NCBI GenBank assembly: GCA_018398765.1
Contig: JAHBMJ010000466.1
Location: 20,001-68,819 of the forward strand
Length of the DNA stretch: 48,819 nucleotides
Reading direction: 5' to 3'
Origin: Chromera velia
Taxonomy: Eukaryota > Sar > Chromeraceae
Shown: positions 10,511-21,719 of the stretch, one piece after another
How the letters are laid out: every line of letters starts with the position of its first letter
Numbering within the stretch: the stretch's first letter is position 1
The notes under the pieces: model-generated
The model's input: the letters and a program-made list of their open reading frames with translations, nothing else
Told to the model about the DNA's origin: nothing
Databases searched by the model: none
Made by a program: the position numbers and the translations under genes

Positions 10511-11460
10511 AATTTAAGCCCGTTCTCGCTTAATTTTTTTTTTTTGTCCGACGATGTTAGGTGACAAACAACTGTTGTTCAAGTGTTGCATAAGTATTGT
10601 TTTGGTGTTGCACAAGTGTTGCTTAGGTGTTGCATAAAAAAAAAAGAAAAAAATAATTTAAGCCAATTTTGGTTTACTTTTTTTTTTTTGCTGTGATACG
10701 CCTAGCAAAAAAAAAACTTGTAGTAAAGCCCAGTCTGGCTTACTTTTTTTGGGGGGGCCGATGATAATAATGATATGTTAAGTGTAGTGACCAGATTTGA
10801 TTTGATTTGATTTAAAGTAGGGCTTAACCTCAAATCAAATCTTAGGCCTGAGAGACTTTAGCATGATAAGGCCTATCAAATCCTATCAAATCTACTTTAA
10901 ATCTGACCTTTTAACCTCAAATGATGAGTCAAATCTCTAAGATAACTCAAGTCTGAAGTTAACATGACTCTCTAGGATAACTCTAAGATAAAAACTTATG
11001 TAAGCTCTTAGCTTTGACAATAGCTCATTAATTTTCAAAGTTGAGAGTCTTAATTTAGCTTGTAGTTAGGCTTTTAGTCTAGTTTTTAGTGATTTTCTTA
11101 TTTCTAGAGCTTTCTAGGATTTGTTAGTGGTGTCGTCTATGCCATGTCGTCTTCAGTGCTGTCGAGAGTGACCTCTAGACTTCAACCTCAAATCTACTTC
11201 AAATCTGGTCACTGGCAGTGGTCAGATTTGAGCTTGAAGCTCAAATCAAATCAAATCAAATTAAATCAAATCAAATCCTATTAAGTCAAATCTGGTCACT
11301 AGTTAAGTGACAAACAACTGTTGTTCACGTATTGCATAACTGTTGTATGAATGTTGCACAACTGTTGCTTAGCTGTTACAAAAAAAATAAAAATAAAGCT
11401 ATAATTCTGGTTTACTTTTTTGTTGGTAATTGTTGTGATACGCTCTAGGATACGCTTATA
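10511..11460. repeat. Two-copy tandem repeat (A-B-A'-B') split by a MITE
   Basis: Block A (about 10511-10650) runs from AAGCCCGTTCTCGCTTA through poly-T, GTGACAAACAACTGTTGTTCA and several GTTGCA(T/C)AA motifs to poly-A. Block B (about 10651-10722) has TTTGGTTTACTTTTTT and TGTGATACGC. Block A' starts at 10723, is cut at 10784 and resumes at 11302; B' follows to about 11460 with the same TGTGATACGC. Copies differ at many bases, so the duplication predates the MITE insertion. No open frame is kept. Confidence 0.8.
10785..11301. mobile_element. Non-autonomous hAT-type MITE, 517 bp
   Basis: The ends are perfect 16-bp terminal inverted repeats: TAGTGACCAGATTTGA at 10785-10800 and its reverse complement at 11286-11301. 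Directly outside is a perfect 8-bp direct repeat, GTTAAGTG (10777-10784 and 11302-11309). An 8-bp target duplication and a YARNG-type terminus are marks of the hAT superfamily. The inside is AT-rich, with GATTT/AAATC sub-repeats next to both ends, and has no transposase frame. The first copy of the host repeat reads GTTAGGTGACAAAC uninterrupted at 10555-10568 and serves as an empty-site paralogue. Confidence 0.88.
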
Positions 11461-11810
11461 GTCCAGTATAATGAATTTATACTATCATACTGCTATGATA
11501 GTAATTCAATTTAGCTATGATAATTCAGATCTAAAGCCCGGGAACCTTGCGGTGTTCTAGGCGGTGTTAGTTACCATCATTTCATTCGACATTCATAAAT
11601 CCTACTAAGCAAAAATCGCAAAAGAAGTTGGTCGACATTTTATTCTCTAGTTTATTTATTATAAAAGCTCGGCGCATTGGTATAAACGCCAACATGATAT
11701 CTACATGTGTTTTAATGCAGCTGCACTGCTAACTGCACCGGCAAAACAGTACATTCAGTTCATGTTTTTATTTCAATTCACGTAGCTCCGATCTAAAATC
11801 ATTTGTCCAT

Positions 11811-14001
11811 TTACTTCTTCTTCGTTTTTGAAGAAGCAGCTGCGCCTGATTTGAGCGACTTGCCTCCCGACTTTTCCTTCACAACTTTCTTTTTCACGTT
11901 CGGAGAGGAAGAAGGGGAGGGAGAGGAAGGAGATGCACGGCTCGGCCTGCCTGCCGCTTTTTTTTTGCCCTTCTCCCCGCCGTCCACTTTCTCTCCCTTT
12001 GCTTGACTCTTCCCACTCTTCTCTTTTGGCTCTGCTGCTGGTGCTGCTGACGGGCTGCTCTCCTTCTTTTTCTTTTTGGCCTTGACCTCTGGTTGAGAGG
12101 GCGCAGGTGCCTGAGGGGAACCCCTTTTCTTCCCAGCAACTGCAGTCGAAGCAGCAGCAGACGAAGAAGAAGAGGAAGAGGAAGGTTTCGTCTTGGGTGC
12201 TTTTGCCTTGGGTTCCTTCGCTTTCCGGGGCCCTTTCATCTCGGCCTCCAGAGGCACGTCATCGTCATCAATCAGGTGCAGGTCCTCCATCAGAGTATCC
12301 TCCACTCCCCCTTTCTTGGTCTGCTTTTTGCCTTTCAACTCTGGCTCTGGCTTCACCTTGATTCCCTTCTCCTCCCCCCCCTCTTTCTTTTCCACCTTCC
12401 CCGTCTCCAACTCGTCCTCGTCGTCTCCGTCGTCGTCTTCGGAGTCCTCTGCCTCCTCCGGGCTGAGCAAGGGAAATGCATGGATTGATTGATTCAACCA
12501 CGCACATCCCTCAAATACACAGAACGAACGAAAATGTGCAGCACCAAACACACACTCCAAGTGGCCAGAGAGAAAATGTATAAGATAGATGCATGTCCCC
12601 ACCCAAACACACCGAAGAAATGACCTCTTCAGAGATGAATGAAGGCAAGGGAAGGGAACGACAGAACATGCAGTGATTTAAGAATGGAAGTCTACCGTGG
12701 TTGGTAAGTGCGTGCGGGACCAGAGAGCGGGATCGTCCTTTGCTTGTTTCTTGATGGAGATAGGCTTCATGGAAGGAAGGAAGGAAGGAAGGAAGGAAGG
12801 AAGAAAGAAAGAAAGAAAGAAAGTAAGAAAGAAAGACAGGATGAAAGAAAGGAAGAAAGAAAGAAAGAAAGAAAGAAAGGAAGAAAGGAAGAAAGGAAGA
12901 AAGGAAGAAAGGAAAGAAGGAAAGAAGGAAAGAAAGAAAGAAATGAATAAAGAGAGCAGAGCGATAGACTGGCCTAACTTGCTTCCTTGATTCTTGGCGA
13001 TGATAAAAATGGAAGGAAAAAAAACGAACTCCATCTAGGCAAACGGACAACGTGCAGGACACCCGACCTACGTACCCGTAAATGAACATCGCCTCCTCCT
13101 TGGCCTTCCTCTCTTCCCTTTTTCTGGTCTTCTCCTCTCTATCCTTCTCCCTGAGGGCCTCCAAATTCTTCTTTCTGATTGCTGCCGCCTCCTCCTTCGA
13201 GAGCAGAGGACCTCCCTGCAGCTGCACAGGGTTCGTCCACACCGGCAATGACACTGTCTGGGGGCCCTTGACGGAAATGTCCAATATGACGTTCTGGAAA
13301 TCTTCGTCGGTCCCGAAAAACTCAAACGCGGCCTTCACCGCCCTGCATTGCAATGCGTGCGTCATCATCAAAGGGACAGGACGGGGGGGCATGTGCAGTG
13401 AGTTGATTGATTGGTTTGATACATTCTTTGTCCTTCCGGCTAGAGCATTTGAGTGCATGATGATCGAGGGATCGACAGAGACACTGAGTGTTACAGTGGG
13501 GACAGGAGAGGAGAGCAGAGCAGAGAGCAGACAGGAAACGAGTGGAGAAGAGAGAACAGAGGAGAGAGAGAGAGAAAAATAGAAAGGAGCGGAAACGTCG
13601 CTGGTTCAGAGAGTCATCGTTGGAGGAAGGGAGGAAGGAGGGAAGGAAGGAACGAACGAAAAAAAGAAAGAAAGAAAGAAAGAAAGAAAGAAAAGAAAGA
13701 AAGAAAGAAAGAAAGAACGAAAGAAAGAAAGACAGCAAAAGACTAAAGAAAAACAAAAGAAACTCACGCGATTCCGTTCTCTGCAAGTTCCGAGGGCTTC
13801 ATTGTAGGCTTCCCGATCTTCACCGTCCTGCATTCAAATGCGGAGAGGCAGGCTGCATGACTTCTTTTTTTCTTTTTTCTTTCTCTCTTTCTTTCTTTCT
13901 TTCTTTCTTTCTCCTTTCAAACCAAATTGAAACAGAGAGACAGACAGACAGACAGACAGACACACACACACACACACACACAGAGAGAGACAGAGAGCGA
14001 G

Positions 14002-14032
<31 letters not shown>

Positions 14033-15686
14033 CCACGCAGGCAGGCAGGGAGACCACGTTTCCTTTTTCCATTCAGAGCGACCTCTTGCATGGAGCAAAG
14101 CGCAAAAGAAATAGAAGGGGAAAGTGAGAAGGAACAGAAAGACCACACAGCCAAGTGGACGACTGAGGGAGGCCCCTCCCTGCCCCCTCTTTCTCAGCAT
14201 GTCTGTCTCTCTATATATCTATATATCTCAGCAAAGAGAAGAGAAGAGAAGAGAGAGAAGAACCAACAAACACACAGACAGACTCACACTGTTGTGCCTG
14301 CCCCGATCTTCATGAAGCTGCCCTCCAGAGCGCTCTTGATATCTGTGGTGTGGTCGCTGGCCGGAAGTTTGACGGGGAAAGGAAACCTGCATGCCGGCCG
14401 GTCGATACACAGGCAAGCAGGGCAGGGCAGATCACAACTTTGTTTCTCCTCTCTCTGATGCCATTTTCTCACTCAGAAAGAGAGGGGAAATAGAGGTAGG
14501 GTGGAGAGGAGAGAAAGAACTCAAACTCGACATGAATGGCCCCGTTCAACTGCTCGAAACGCTCACACGCCTCTTTCTGTTTTCATGAACCAAAACATCA
14601 TTGAAGGAAGCCACACTTCATTTCAACTCAGCACAATGGAATGACGCTCGTGAACTTGAGAAGTGAATTCTGCTGCAAGTTCTTCCCACTCACTTGTTCT
14701 TTGCGAAGAACATGGATCCCAAAATGTTCGGGAGGGCCCCCCAGACCTGGTTGGAGGCCAGGAAGATGTCGAAGGAGTTGCAGAGGGTCCGCTTGTCCTT
14801 TATGGTTTTGAACTTTTTCGCCAACTTCTCCATGTCGATGATCTGAATACATACGAGTAAATACACTTACGCACACGCATATCAAGGTCTAATTGAACTT
14901 TTCCGCCAACTTCTCTATGTCGATGATCTGTAGCACACAGTCGGTCAAACCGGAGAGGAATCGAGGGGGGAAAGGAGGTCGAAGCAACGACAGTGGATAC
15001 AGACCAAGAAGACGACAACAGAAGTGAAGGCAGAGGCCCTCAGTGTAAGATGAAAAAGAGTGTTGAAAGGACGGGGCTGGATGCGGATTGAATGTTTGAG
15101 GAGACTGCTGAAGCTGTACATAGGTCAGACGATTCAAGCAAGGCGGGGAGGTGCATTCCATCCCTGCAGGACTGCAGCCATCCAAACGGTTCAGAATGTG
15201 TTAACACAGCTGGAGGCATCCTAATAAGAGGGAAGACAGACCTTCACGATACCTTCAACGGGTTCCTCGAGGAATTTATCCTTCCATTTCCTTTGAGGAG
15301 CAGGGGTGATGAGGCAGATCTCGATGTCTTTGTTGTAGATCGGGTGGGGAAGGGGACTGCACACACTCGTTTCAACAGGCCGGAAAGGGATATTGAACAC
15401 AATCTGGTAATGACAGGGGCAGAAAAGAGGGAGGAAGGAGGAGAGGAGGGAGCACTGACACTCTGATGGGTCGGAGTCTCTTTTGCTTGGGTGCGACTTG
15501 GAGTGTGAAATCGATGTTGAGCCATGGGATTGTGCTTTCAAACAGTTCCGCTGACTTCCCTGCCTCCTCATCCTTCTCCTTCATCTTCTCCAGCTGAAGG
15601 ATCAGAGTGGAGAACGCCTTCTTCAGCTGGTCGAGTCCCACTTTTGGGACAACCACCTCGCTCTCAGGCTTCACTTTCCTGCTCAT
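11811..15686 (-). CDS. Ribosomal L1-domain ribosome-biogenesis protein (RSL1D1/Utp30/Cic1 type), 7 exons
   Basis: Exons in coding order: 15686-15462, 15403-15242, 14842-14694, 14386-14288, 13827-13768, 13342-13076, 12462-11811. All phases close; 537 residues. The L1 fold covers about 15-260: IEICLITPAP (start of the domain), FDIFLASNQVWGALPNILGS, KFPFPVKLP, then KIGAGTT and VKIGKPTM, ending in VSLPVW. This order matches the RSL1D1/Utp30/Cic1 family rather than true ribosomal L1/uL1, as does the long tail. These proteins act in the nucleolus in pre-60S or pre-40S assembly. From about 262 the protein is a charged helix (LREKDREEKTRKREERKAK), then an acidic block and a disordered tail rich in K, S, P and A ending KTKKK. 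Exon 3 has a duplicated decoy start at 14893-14927. Confidence 0.9.
12774..12947. repeat. (GGAA)n/(GAAA)n tract in L1-gene intron 6
   Basis: About 170 bp of GGAA and GAAA units; on the sense strand of the gene it reads TTCC/TTTC. Long open frames of EGRKKER or SFFLSFF type across it on both strands are artefacts of the repeat. Confidence 0.92.
13630..13736. repeat. (GGAA)n/(GAAA)n tract in L1-gene intron 5
   Basis: Tetranucleotide purine repeat on the + strand, pyrimidine on the sense strand, between exons 5 and 6. Confidence 0.9.
13863..14036. repeat. Compound microsatellite in L1-gene intron 4
   Basis: TTTC units (13863-13912) are followed by GACA, CA and GA units (13930-14036). The first block is one of the few purine tracts on the sense strand of a gene in this window. 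Confidence 0.9.
14893..14927 (-). other. Duplicated start of L1-gene exon 3 with its own acceptor (decoy 3' splice site)
   Basis: This 35-bp segment matches the first 35 bases of exon 3 (14808-14842) at 33 positions and is itself preceded by a plausible acceptor (GTGTGCTACAG). The copies are 85 bp apart. Read from the decoy in the same frame, it encodes the same first residues (IIDIEKLAEKFN) and then hits TAG. Using it would therefore truncate the protein. Confidence 0.8.
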
Positions 15687-16450
15687 GTCTCCAAGATAAC
15701 CGACAAGAATCGAACCAATCAACGGAAGGGAAAGAAACGCAGAAAAAGGATTCCTCACAAACGCAGTCAACAAAAAATGAGCGTGCTCAAAAACTGTATG
15801 TGAATTCCGTGTGAAGGCTGAAGATGGCCGAAAAACATGATTCAATCAAGAGATGTGCATGATGTGACACCAAGATCCGACTTTGGCCCAGCCCGACTTT
15901 CCGGGACGAAGGTGCATGGTCCCGGAAAGCGACAAAATGTGAACGCTTTCGAAATCAGAGGAGACGCGTATCCGGTATACCGATACAGGATCGGAGAGAC
16001 AGTCTGTATGCCTCCGTCAAAGCGGCCGCGGTTTTTGACGCACGCGTCGGAGCGCCTGTTGGCACGCGGTCGGACCTGCGCGGACCGTGACGCGTGACGT
16101 CCGCGCGCGCGCGCGGGGTCCACCGCGTCCATGCAGGCATGCATGCAGAATTTATAGTTCCTGACTGATTGAATCCTGACTGACCTGCATGGCTGGCTCT
16201 GTCTTCTTCCTTCCGGTTACTACATCGGTCGTGCTGCCTCCACATTCATATATATCTGGGCGAAGCCCTCCTCTGCATTTGCAGCTGAGCAGCCGGACCC
16301 TCTCCCGGACGCACTTGGAAAGATATTGGTGATCAGAGTCATCAGACTGAGATTTCGTTATATATACGTGTATATATATATCTGTCTCCTCACAATCGGA
16401 CACGAGTCTAGAATCGCGTTTCCAAGACATCCACAGACTTGCCTGCAGAA
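15687..16450. promoter_or_regulatory. Divergent intergenic region, L1 gene / secreted-protein gene
   Basis: About 760 bp separate two divergent starts. It contains a GC-rich part (16020-16120) with an alternating CG run at 16101-16115 and a TGCATGCA box at 16140-16147. No gene is seen. Confidence 0.4.
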
Positions 16451-17677
16451 ATGATGGCACGGAGCGCTGTTCTGCTTTTTTGTGTCATGGTGGCACAGCA
16501 GGTGGCTGGGCAGTGGGTCTTCATCGCGTCCTACTGCACCCACCCCACCCCCAATCTGTGCACTGACGACCAAAAGCTCAACTACATCCACGCCTACGAA
16601 CCGAATCCCCGAGCCACGCTCTCGGCCTACCATCAGTGCTACGACTTCCAATCCGAACGGAACGGCGTCACCCTACAGGCGCGATTGAATGTCCTCGGGT
16701 TCCTCATGGTTGGCCTGTTTCATGCATGGGGGCATGCATATATATTTATTTGACGCCCTGTGACGCGCTCAAACAGGGAGGAAATTTGACTGCAATGTGT
16801 ATGACCATTCAGATGACAGACAAACACACTGGGACGCAAGCCCACCTAGCTCGGCAATTAAACCCACACAGCTAGAAGGCTCGCAGAACGTTTTTGCACT
16901 TCGTTGCGTTGCGTTGCGGGCCTGCAGGCAGCCGCCCAGCTCTCTTCCAAAAACTCAAGCCATCGATGGGCACGCACCCTTTCACTGCTGTACATGCATG
17001 CATTGATATGTAAGATGAAAGAATACCAAAACAAACGCACATCGATCCAAACTTCCTCGCTCGATCCTCATGCATGTATGAATGAGGCAATGTTCTCCTC
17101 ACTCAGTGTCGGTCTGAAGAGCTGTATGCTGCCATGGTGGTCCTCTAGTGCTCACGGCCTTAACAGCCTAGCATTAAGTTTCCCATAACTGACAGGCATG
17201 CAGGACCGAGTTTTTCGATTTTGTTTGGCTTCCCCTGAACGCGCCAGACGCAAGCATGCAGTCTGAACCCTTCCCTTAATTTCTCTTTCCCTTCCCTGCC
17301 TGCAGCTGTCGGTTCACTTTAAGGTGACGGTGAGTGGTGAGCCGCAACCGTTCGATGTGAAGGCCCGCTTTAACGTGGGGGGACACCAAGACCTCTCCTT
17401 GCCGAACGGGAGCTCGATCTCGACGTTCGCAGAGAGCGGTTCGAAGGTCGGGGGGGCTCTGGGAACTGAGCACTGGTACTCGGTAGACAATGTCATGCCG
17501 ATTCACACGGAGATCCAGGAGTGCCCCAAAGGATTCAATTTCTTCGGGAGGGAAAAAGTGAGGACAGATTCAGAAGAAGAAGAAGAATACGCATCAGAGG
17601 AGGTGGCATCGTCAGGGGAAGCAGAGGAAGACAGAAGAAAGACGAACTCTGAGAAGGACCTGGAGGTTCACGTTTGA
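16451..17677 (+). CDS. Putative secreted protein of unknown family, 2 exons
   Basis: Exon 1 starts at ATG 16451 (MMARSAVLLFCVMVAQQVAG), a good signal peptide with cleavage probably after VAG. Exon 2 is 17306-17677, opening LSVHFKVTVSGEP after a CTGCCTGCAG acceptor. The exon 1 donor is uncertain: 16708 (ATG|GTTGGC) or 16690 (AAT|GTCCTC) both keep phase 0, giving about 203-209 residues. The mature part has few cysteines (SYC, NLC, HQC, QEC), which could form two disulfides, and the C-terminal 50 residues are acidic and lysine/glutamate-rich (DSEEEEEYASEE). I recognise no domain. A 5'-UTR intron is possible, because CTGCAG lies just before the ATG. Confidence 0.6.
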
Positions 17678-18755
17678 TTTTGGAATGGATTCAATTTCGA
17701 GAGGAACAAACGAATGGAGAAACGAAGACCTGACCTTGCACAGGACCTGTCACACATGCAAGTACTACTACTAGTAGCTTGATTATATCAATCAGATGAT
17801 ACGATTGTGCAACAATCCTCAATTATGACTGCCGGGGGTTTTAGTATCGTCTTAGTCAGTGCCTCTCTAGTATGTTTCCCTTTTCTCTGAACATCCTTAA
17901 GTTCCATTTTTCTGCATTTGTTACTAGATTTGTTAGGTTGGTTAGTTCTTTGGCTGCTCTATCAGTCGCTTAATTGTGTCAGAGGTGACGAGGTCTGTCT
18001 GGTTCACTGTTTCTTCTTGTTTATCTGTTTCCGTTTTGTCTGCCAACGAGACCGTACATGTTCCTGCAGTTTACTTCTATAAAATATATCATTTTTAATC
18101 AGTTTGGCGAATACAGTTTGCATATTTATCTTTATACATAGATGCGTGTGTTATTATCATACATACATACTATCTAGAATGAAAGTATTATGAAACTGTC
18201 TTGTATTACAAGTTGTGTGTTACCGCTAAATTAATGCTAGCAAGCCTTGCTAGCGGCCTAAGCGGCAAATAAAGCTAAGCAGCCTAGACTAGCCTAGAGC
18301 CTAGAAATAGGCCGATGACGATGACGCTAGCGATGACGTATAATGATAAAGATGATGATGATATAACTAGCCCAATCAAAATGTATTTCCTATTATAAAT
18401 TTCTATTTGTGACACATGGTGTACTATTTGTAAGTATTGATAATTGATTGATTTACATTGATTGCTTAGTAAATCTAGTAGTAAATAACTTTGAAATACT
18501 GATTTCTATTTGAAAAAAAAAAATTAAATTAAAAAGTCACCGTGCTGTATGCAACCTAAAATAATCTGTTAATTATCAATGGAAATCCAATTAAATCGGG
18601 TTATATTCAATTCTGCGGAATTTGAGTAACAAAACAGGCTTGACTAATTGTGTATTTGAGCTCAAGTTTGAAGCTCACACGTAGTTCCAGGCCCAATGAG
18701 CTTCAACAAATCTGCCAATGGATGCACGAATAATTTGACTGATAAACGACTTTAA
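17678..18755. other. AT-rich convergent intergenic region
   Basis: The 3' ends of the secreted-protein gene (+) and the OTU gene (-) face each other here. The DNA is AT-rich, with a perfect 9-bp-arm hairpin GCTAGCAAG-C-CTTGCTAGC (18236-18254) and short GATGAC repeats near 18310-18360. No gene is seen. Confidence 0.5.
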
Positions 18756-19431
18756 TTATTTGAAGAAACGGGAGGGGAAAAGAGAGCGGAACATACGGAA
18801 AAGCAACGGTCGATTCCCTACTGCTCCCCTTGCCTTGGGTTTTGCTAGTGGCCTTTTCGGGTCTTTCCAGGGTCCGGCTGCCTTTCCCTTTGGCTTCACC
18901 AACGAGGATTTTGAGAGACCTTTCCCTTTCGGTTTCATAACTCGAGCCCCCTTCCCCTTCGATTTCGCTTTCGGCTTTGAAACCCTATTTCCCTTTGGAG
19001 GGTTCGCAGCTTCGCTCTCTGAGTCCGAGACGTCAATTATGACTCCATTCCCACCTTCTCCAGCTACTGCCTCCTCACCCCCACCGAAGCTCTCTTTGAC
19101 CAGAGGACGCATCTCCGTTCCGAGCCGCGAGAGTGCACGCGTGTCGTCGGAGGGTCTGGCTGACGGTCCCACCCCACAGAAGGTTAAATGGTCGTAGTGC
19201 TGGCCCCTGCGCAGGACCCTCCTCGTTTCCTCCGTGTCCCCAGGCCTCCCTGTGGAGCCTCAGGAGGACGGATGTACGTGGCTCTGAGGACCCCGTCGGG
19301 CTTCAAGTCCCAAACGTCAATGCAGACCCTATAGCGAAAAGCGAGAGCCCTCAATTCCACCTCGCCCCCATATTTGCCGTCCTTCTTCATGTATTTGACA
19401 TACGCCTCTGGAGAGCCCACCTGCACACACA

Positions 19432-19485
<54 letters not shown>

Positions 19486-21719
19486 CAGAGACAGAGAGAG
19501 AGAGAGAGAGAAATGAGCATAACCGTCACGACCAAGGGTAGAAAGAGAGGAAGGAAAAGGGAAAAAGAAGGAGGAGAGGCCAGAGAAGGAGGAAGGAAAA
19601 AGAAGGAGAGCCAGGAAAGGACCGAGGAACTGATCGAAGGAAGGTGAAGAGAGAGGAAGCTGCATGGCGGGCAAAGAATTAAGCGAGGATCGATCGAGGA
19701 ATCCGGTGAGAAAGAAGAAATTCACAGACGTACGGTCACATTGTCCGCGAGTTCGAGTTGCATTCTGGCCAAATTCGGATCGTGCCAGTCCACGCCAGGC
19801 ACCCCCAGTTCATCCCAAGGTGTGGACTTGAGGATGGCACACATGATCTTCCGGACTTCCCTGTGTGTCAATCCCAAGATCCTCCCGATCGCCCGAGGAA
19901 GACAATTCCCGTCTGCCTCCTCCCAGTCGACAAGATACCATTGCACATTGGGGGCGTTGTGAGGATCTGCGAACAGGCAGGGAGGGAGGGAGGGAGGAAG
20001 ATGGAGCTAGGGAGTCGAGAGCAAAGAGATAGATGGAAAGGGGGAGAATTCAAGAACGGAAACAGGATTTATGGGGAAATCGTTTGAGCTTCAGGAGAGG
20101 AATGGAACAACGACAGCTAGAGGTTGTGTTCACTTGCCAGCAAAAGAAAGTAGTCACAGTTGTCGAGAAGAGGAGAAAAGTCCCGGGAAACATGTACGTC
20201 TTTCTCTAAGCTTCTTTCTCCCTCATTCCGCCTGAAGAACATGCATTCTGGAGGAACCCGCGCCCCTTGCAGGAGTTTGATGCTTTTTTGAACTCTGTTC
20301 GGGCAAGCAAACCATGAACACGCACATGCAATCAGTTGGATGAAACTTCTTCGCACGCGTGAAACTCTGCATCGATGTGCATCGTCTCACCCCATCTCAC
20401 CATTTTGTGCACGAGCCTCTGGTTGACCGTCTGCACTGCTTCCTTCTTTCTCCTGCTTGCTAGAGGACCAGGATTGAGAGGAATTGCAAGAGGCAACCTC
20501 ACAGCTGTCCAGAGGCACTCCACATGCGGAAGGAAGTGCACCGTCATCATCGCGCTTGTCGTCAGCTTCCTTTCTGGTGTCCTTTGTCTTCTGCCTGCAA
20601 CCGAGTCAACACAGATAGAGACAAGGAACATCAGCAGATCAAACACAGAAACAGCAAGGGAGTCTGCCATTCCTTCAAATTCGGTCAAAGAAGTCAGAAG
20701 GACTTCCCGCAGAAATTATTTGACGAACCCGAGGACAAGAATAGGCAGCCGAGATGCACATGCATGTATAGTATGCGTTTGTGCATACGGCCATTGTCCA
20801 TCAGCACAGCGTCATTGCATCCATACCTGTCCGGGCCCCCCCACCGGAGGATCAAAAAGAAGAAACAAAACAATCCACAGATCTATCCCAGGCCGGCCGA
20901 GGAAAGGCACACTGTGACGGAAAGTTGCCCGACATCTCGCTGAACGCGCACACCAGTCAACGAACAACGTGTATGCAGCCATATGAGATTTCTGAAAGCT
21001 GTTTGGGTCGGTGCATGCAAAAGCAAGTCAGGGAACGACACGCGTAAAGACGGTCAGCAATCAGTCTAGCTGCATGTCGAGTCGCTGAATGCACACATGC
21101 GTACGTGCACCGAAGAACAAACAAACGAACAGAGAAAACATCTGCTGGAACGTCGTCTCGCTGAAGGCGTGCACGAGTCAACGAACAGACAGAGCCGGAA
21201 TGCATGCAGTGTGCTTTCCAGACAAAGTGCCGGAGGGAAAAGAAGGGCCCGGAGATGCAAGAGAGGCTGTGATCAAGAAAGACGACCAGACGTCAACTTC
21301 ACGTGGCTTAGTCTGTCGCCATGTCCCCATAATCCGATTGATGATCACGAGTATTGTCACTTCTTTCTTGGGGTTCGTATCAATTCAATTCAATAAATGG
21401 GAAAAGTTCTTCACAAGATCGTCGATTCATTTAGGAAGTTTGCTGCAGACCCGTAGATCGAACGCACATAGGGGAGAGATCAAAAAGGAGGAACATTTTC
21501 TTTCCCTTGGGCACAGGGCAGGCCCATGCCCATAAAAGGGCTCTATCTCCTTCTCTCTCTCCGTGCATTGCGAGCCTGCACTTCCTACCTTCAAAAGGAT
21601 TGGTCCCTTATCTGAAGGCGACTGACTGACTTTTTCCTCTCGCGAATCTCCAATTGACTAGGACCTTGCGGTTTCCTCGCCTTTGAGTCGTGAACAGCCT
21701 TACCCCTCTTCTTCTTCAT
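18756..21719 (-). CDS. OTU-family cysteine protease (deubiquitinase), 4 exons, frame break in exon 4
   Basis: Exons in coding order: 21719-21631, 20594-20401, 19966-19734, 19420-18756. The first three junctions keep phase. The N-terminus is basic (MKKKRGKAVHDSKARKPQG) and a serine/acidic linker follows. The OTU core starts VQWYLVDWEEADGNCLPRAI, where DGNC holds the catalytic Cys; later come GKYGGEVELRALAFRYRVC and QHYDHLTFCGVG with the catalytic His. These enzymes cleave ubiquitin chains. The Cys part and the His part lie in different frames: exon 4 is 665 nt, one short of a multiple of three. A 32-nt GT-AG segment (GTACATCC to CACAGGGAG, about 19241-19272) would restore phase but is very short for an intron, so an indel is equally likely. 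The tail has repeated KPKGK motifs, probably nuclear or nucleic-acid binding. Length is about 382 residues if restored. Confidence 0.8.
19421..19512. repeat. (CA)n-(GA)n microsatellite at the exon 4 acceptor of the OTU gene
   Basis: On the sense strand this reads CT repeats then GT repeats directly up to GTGTGCAG, so the polypyrimidine tract of this intron is microsatellite. Confidence 0.9.

Noticed and set aside
12511-13458. 315-codon frame on the - strand through L1-gene intron 6
   Set aside because: Only the part 13076-13342 is a real exon. The rest runs through TTTC repeats (SFFLSFF) and is intronic.
16101-16115. Alternating CG run as a Z-DNA or CpG-island element
   Set aside because: It is too short to support a claim.
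21089-21535. 148-codon + strand frame between OTU exons 1 and 2
   Set aside because: No recognisable motif or splice partner; it lies in an OTU intron on the opposite strand.
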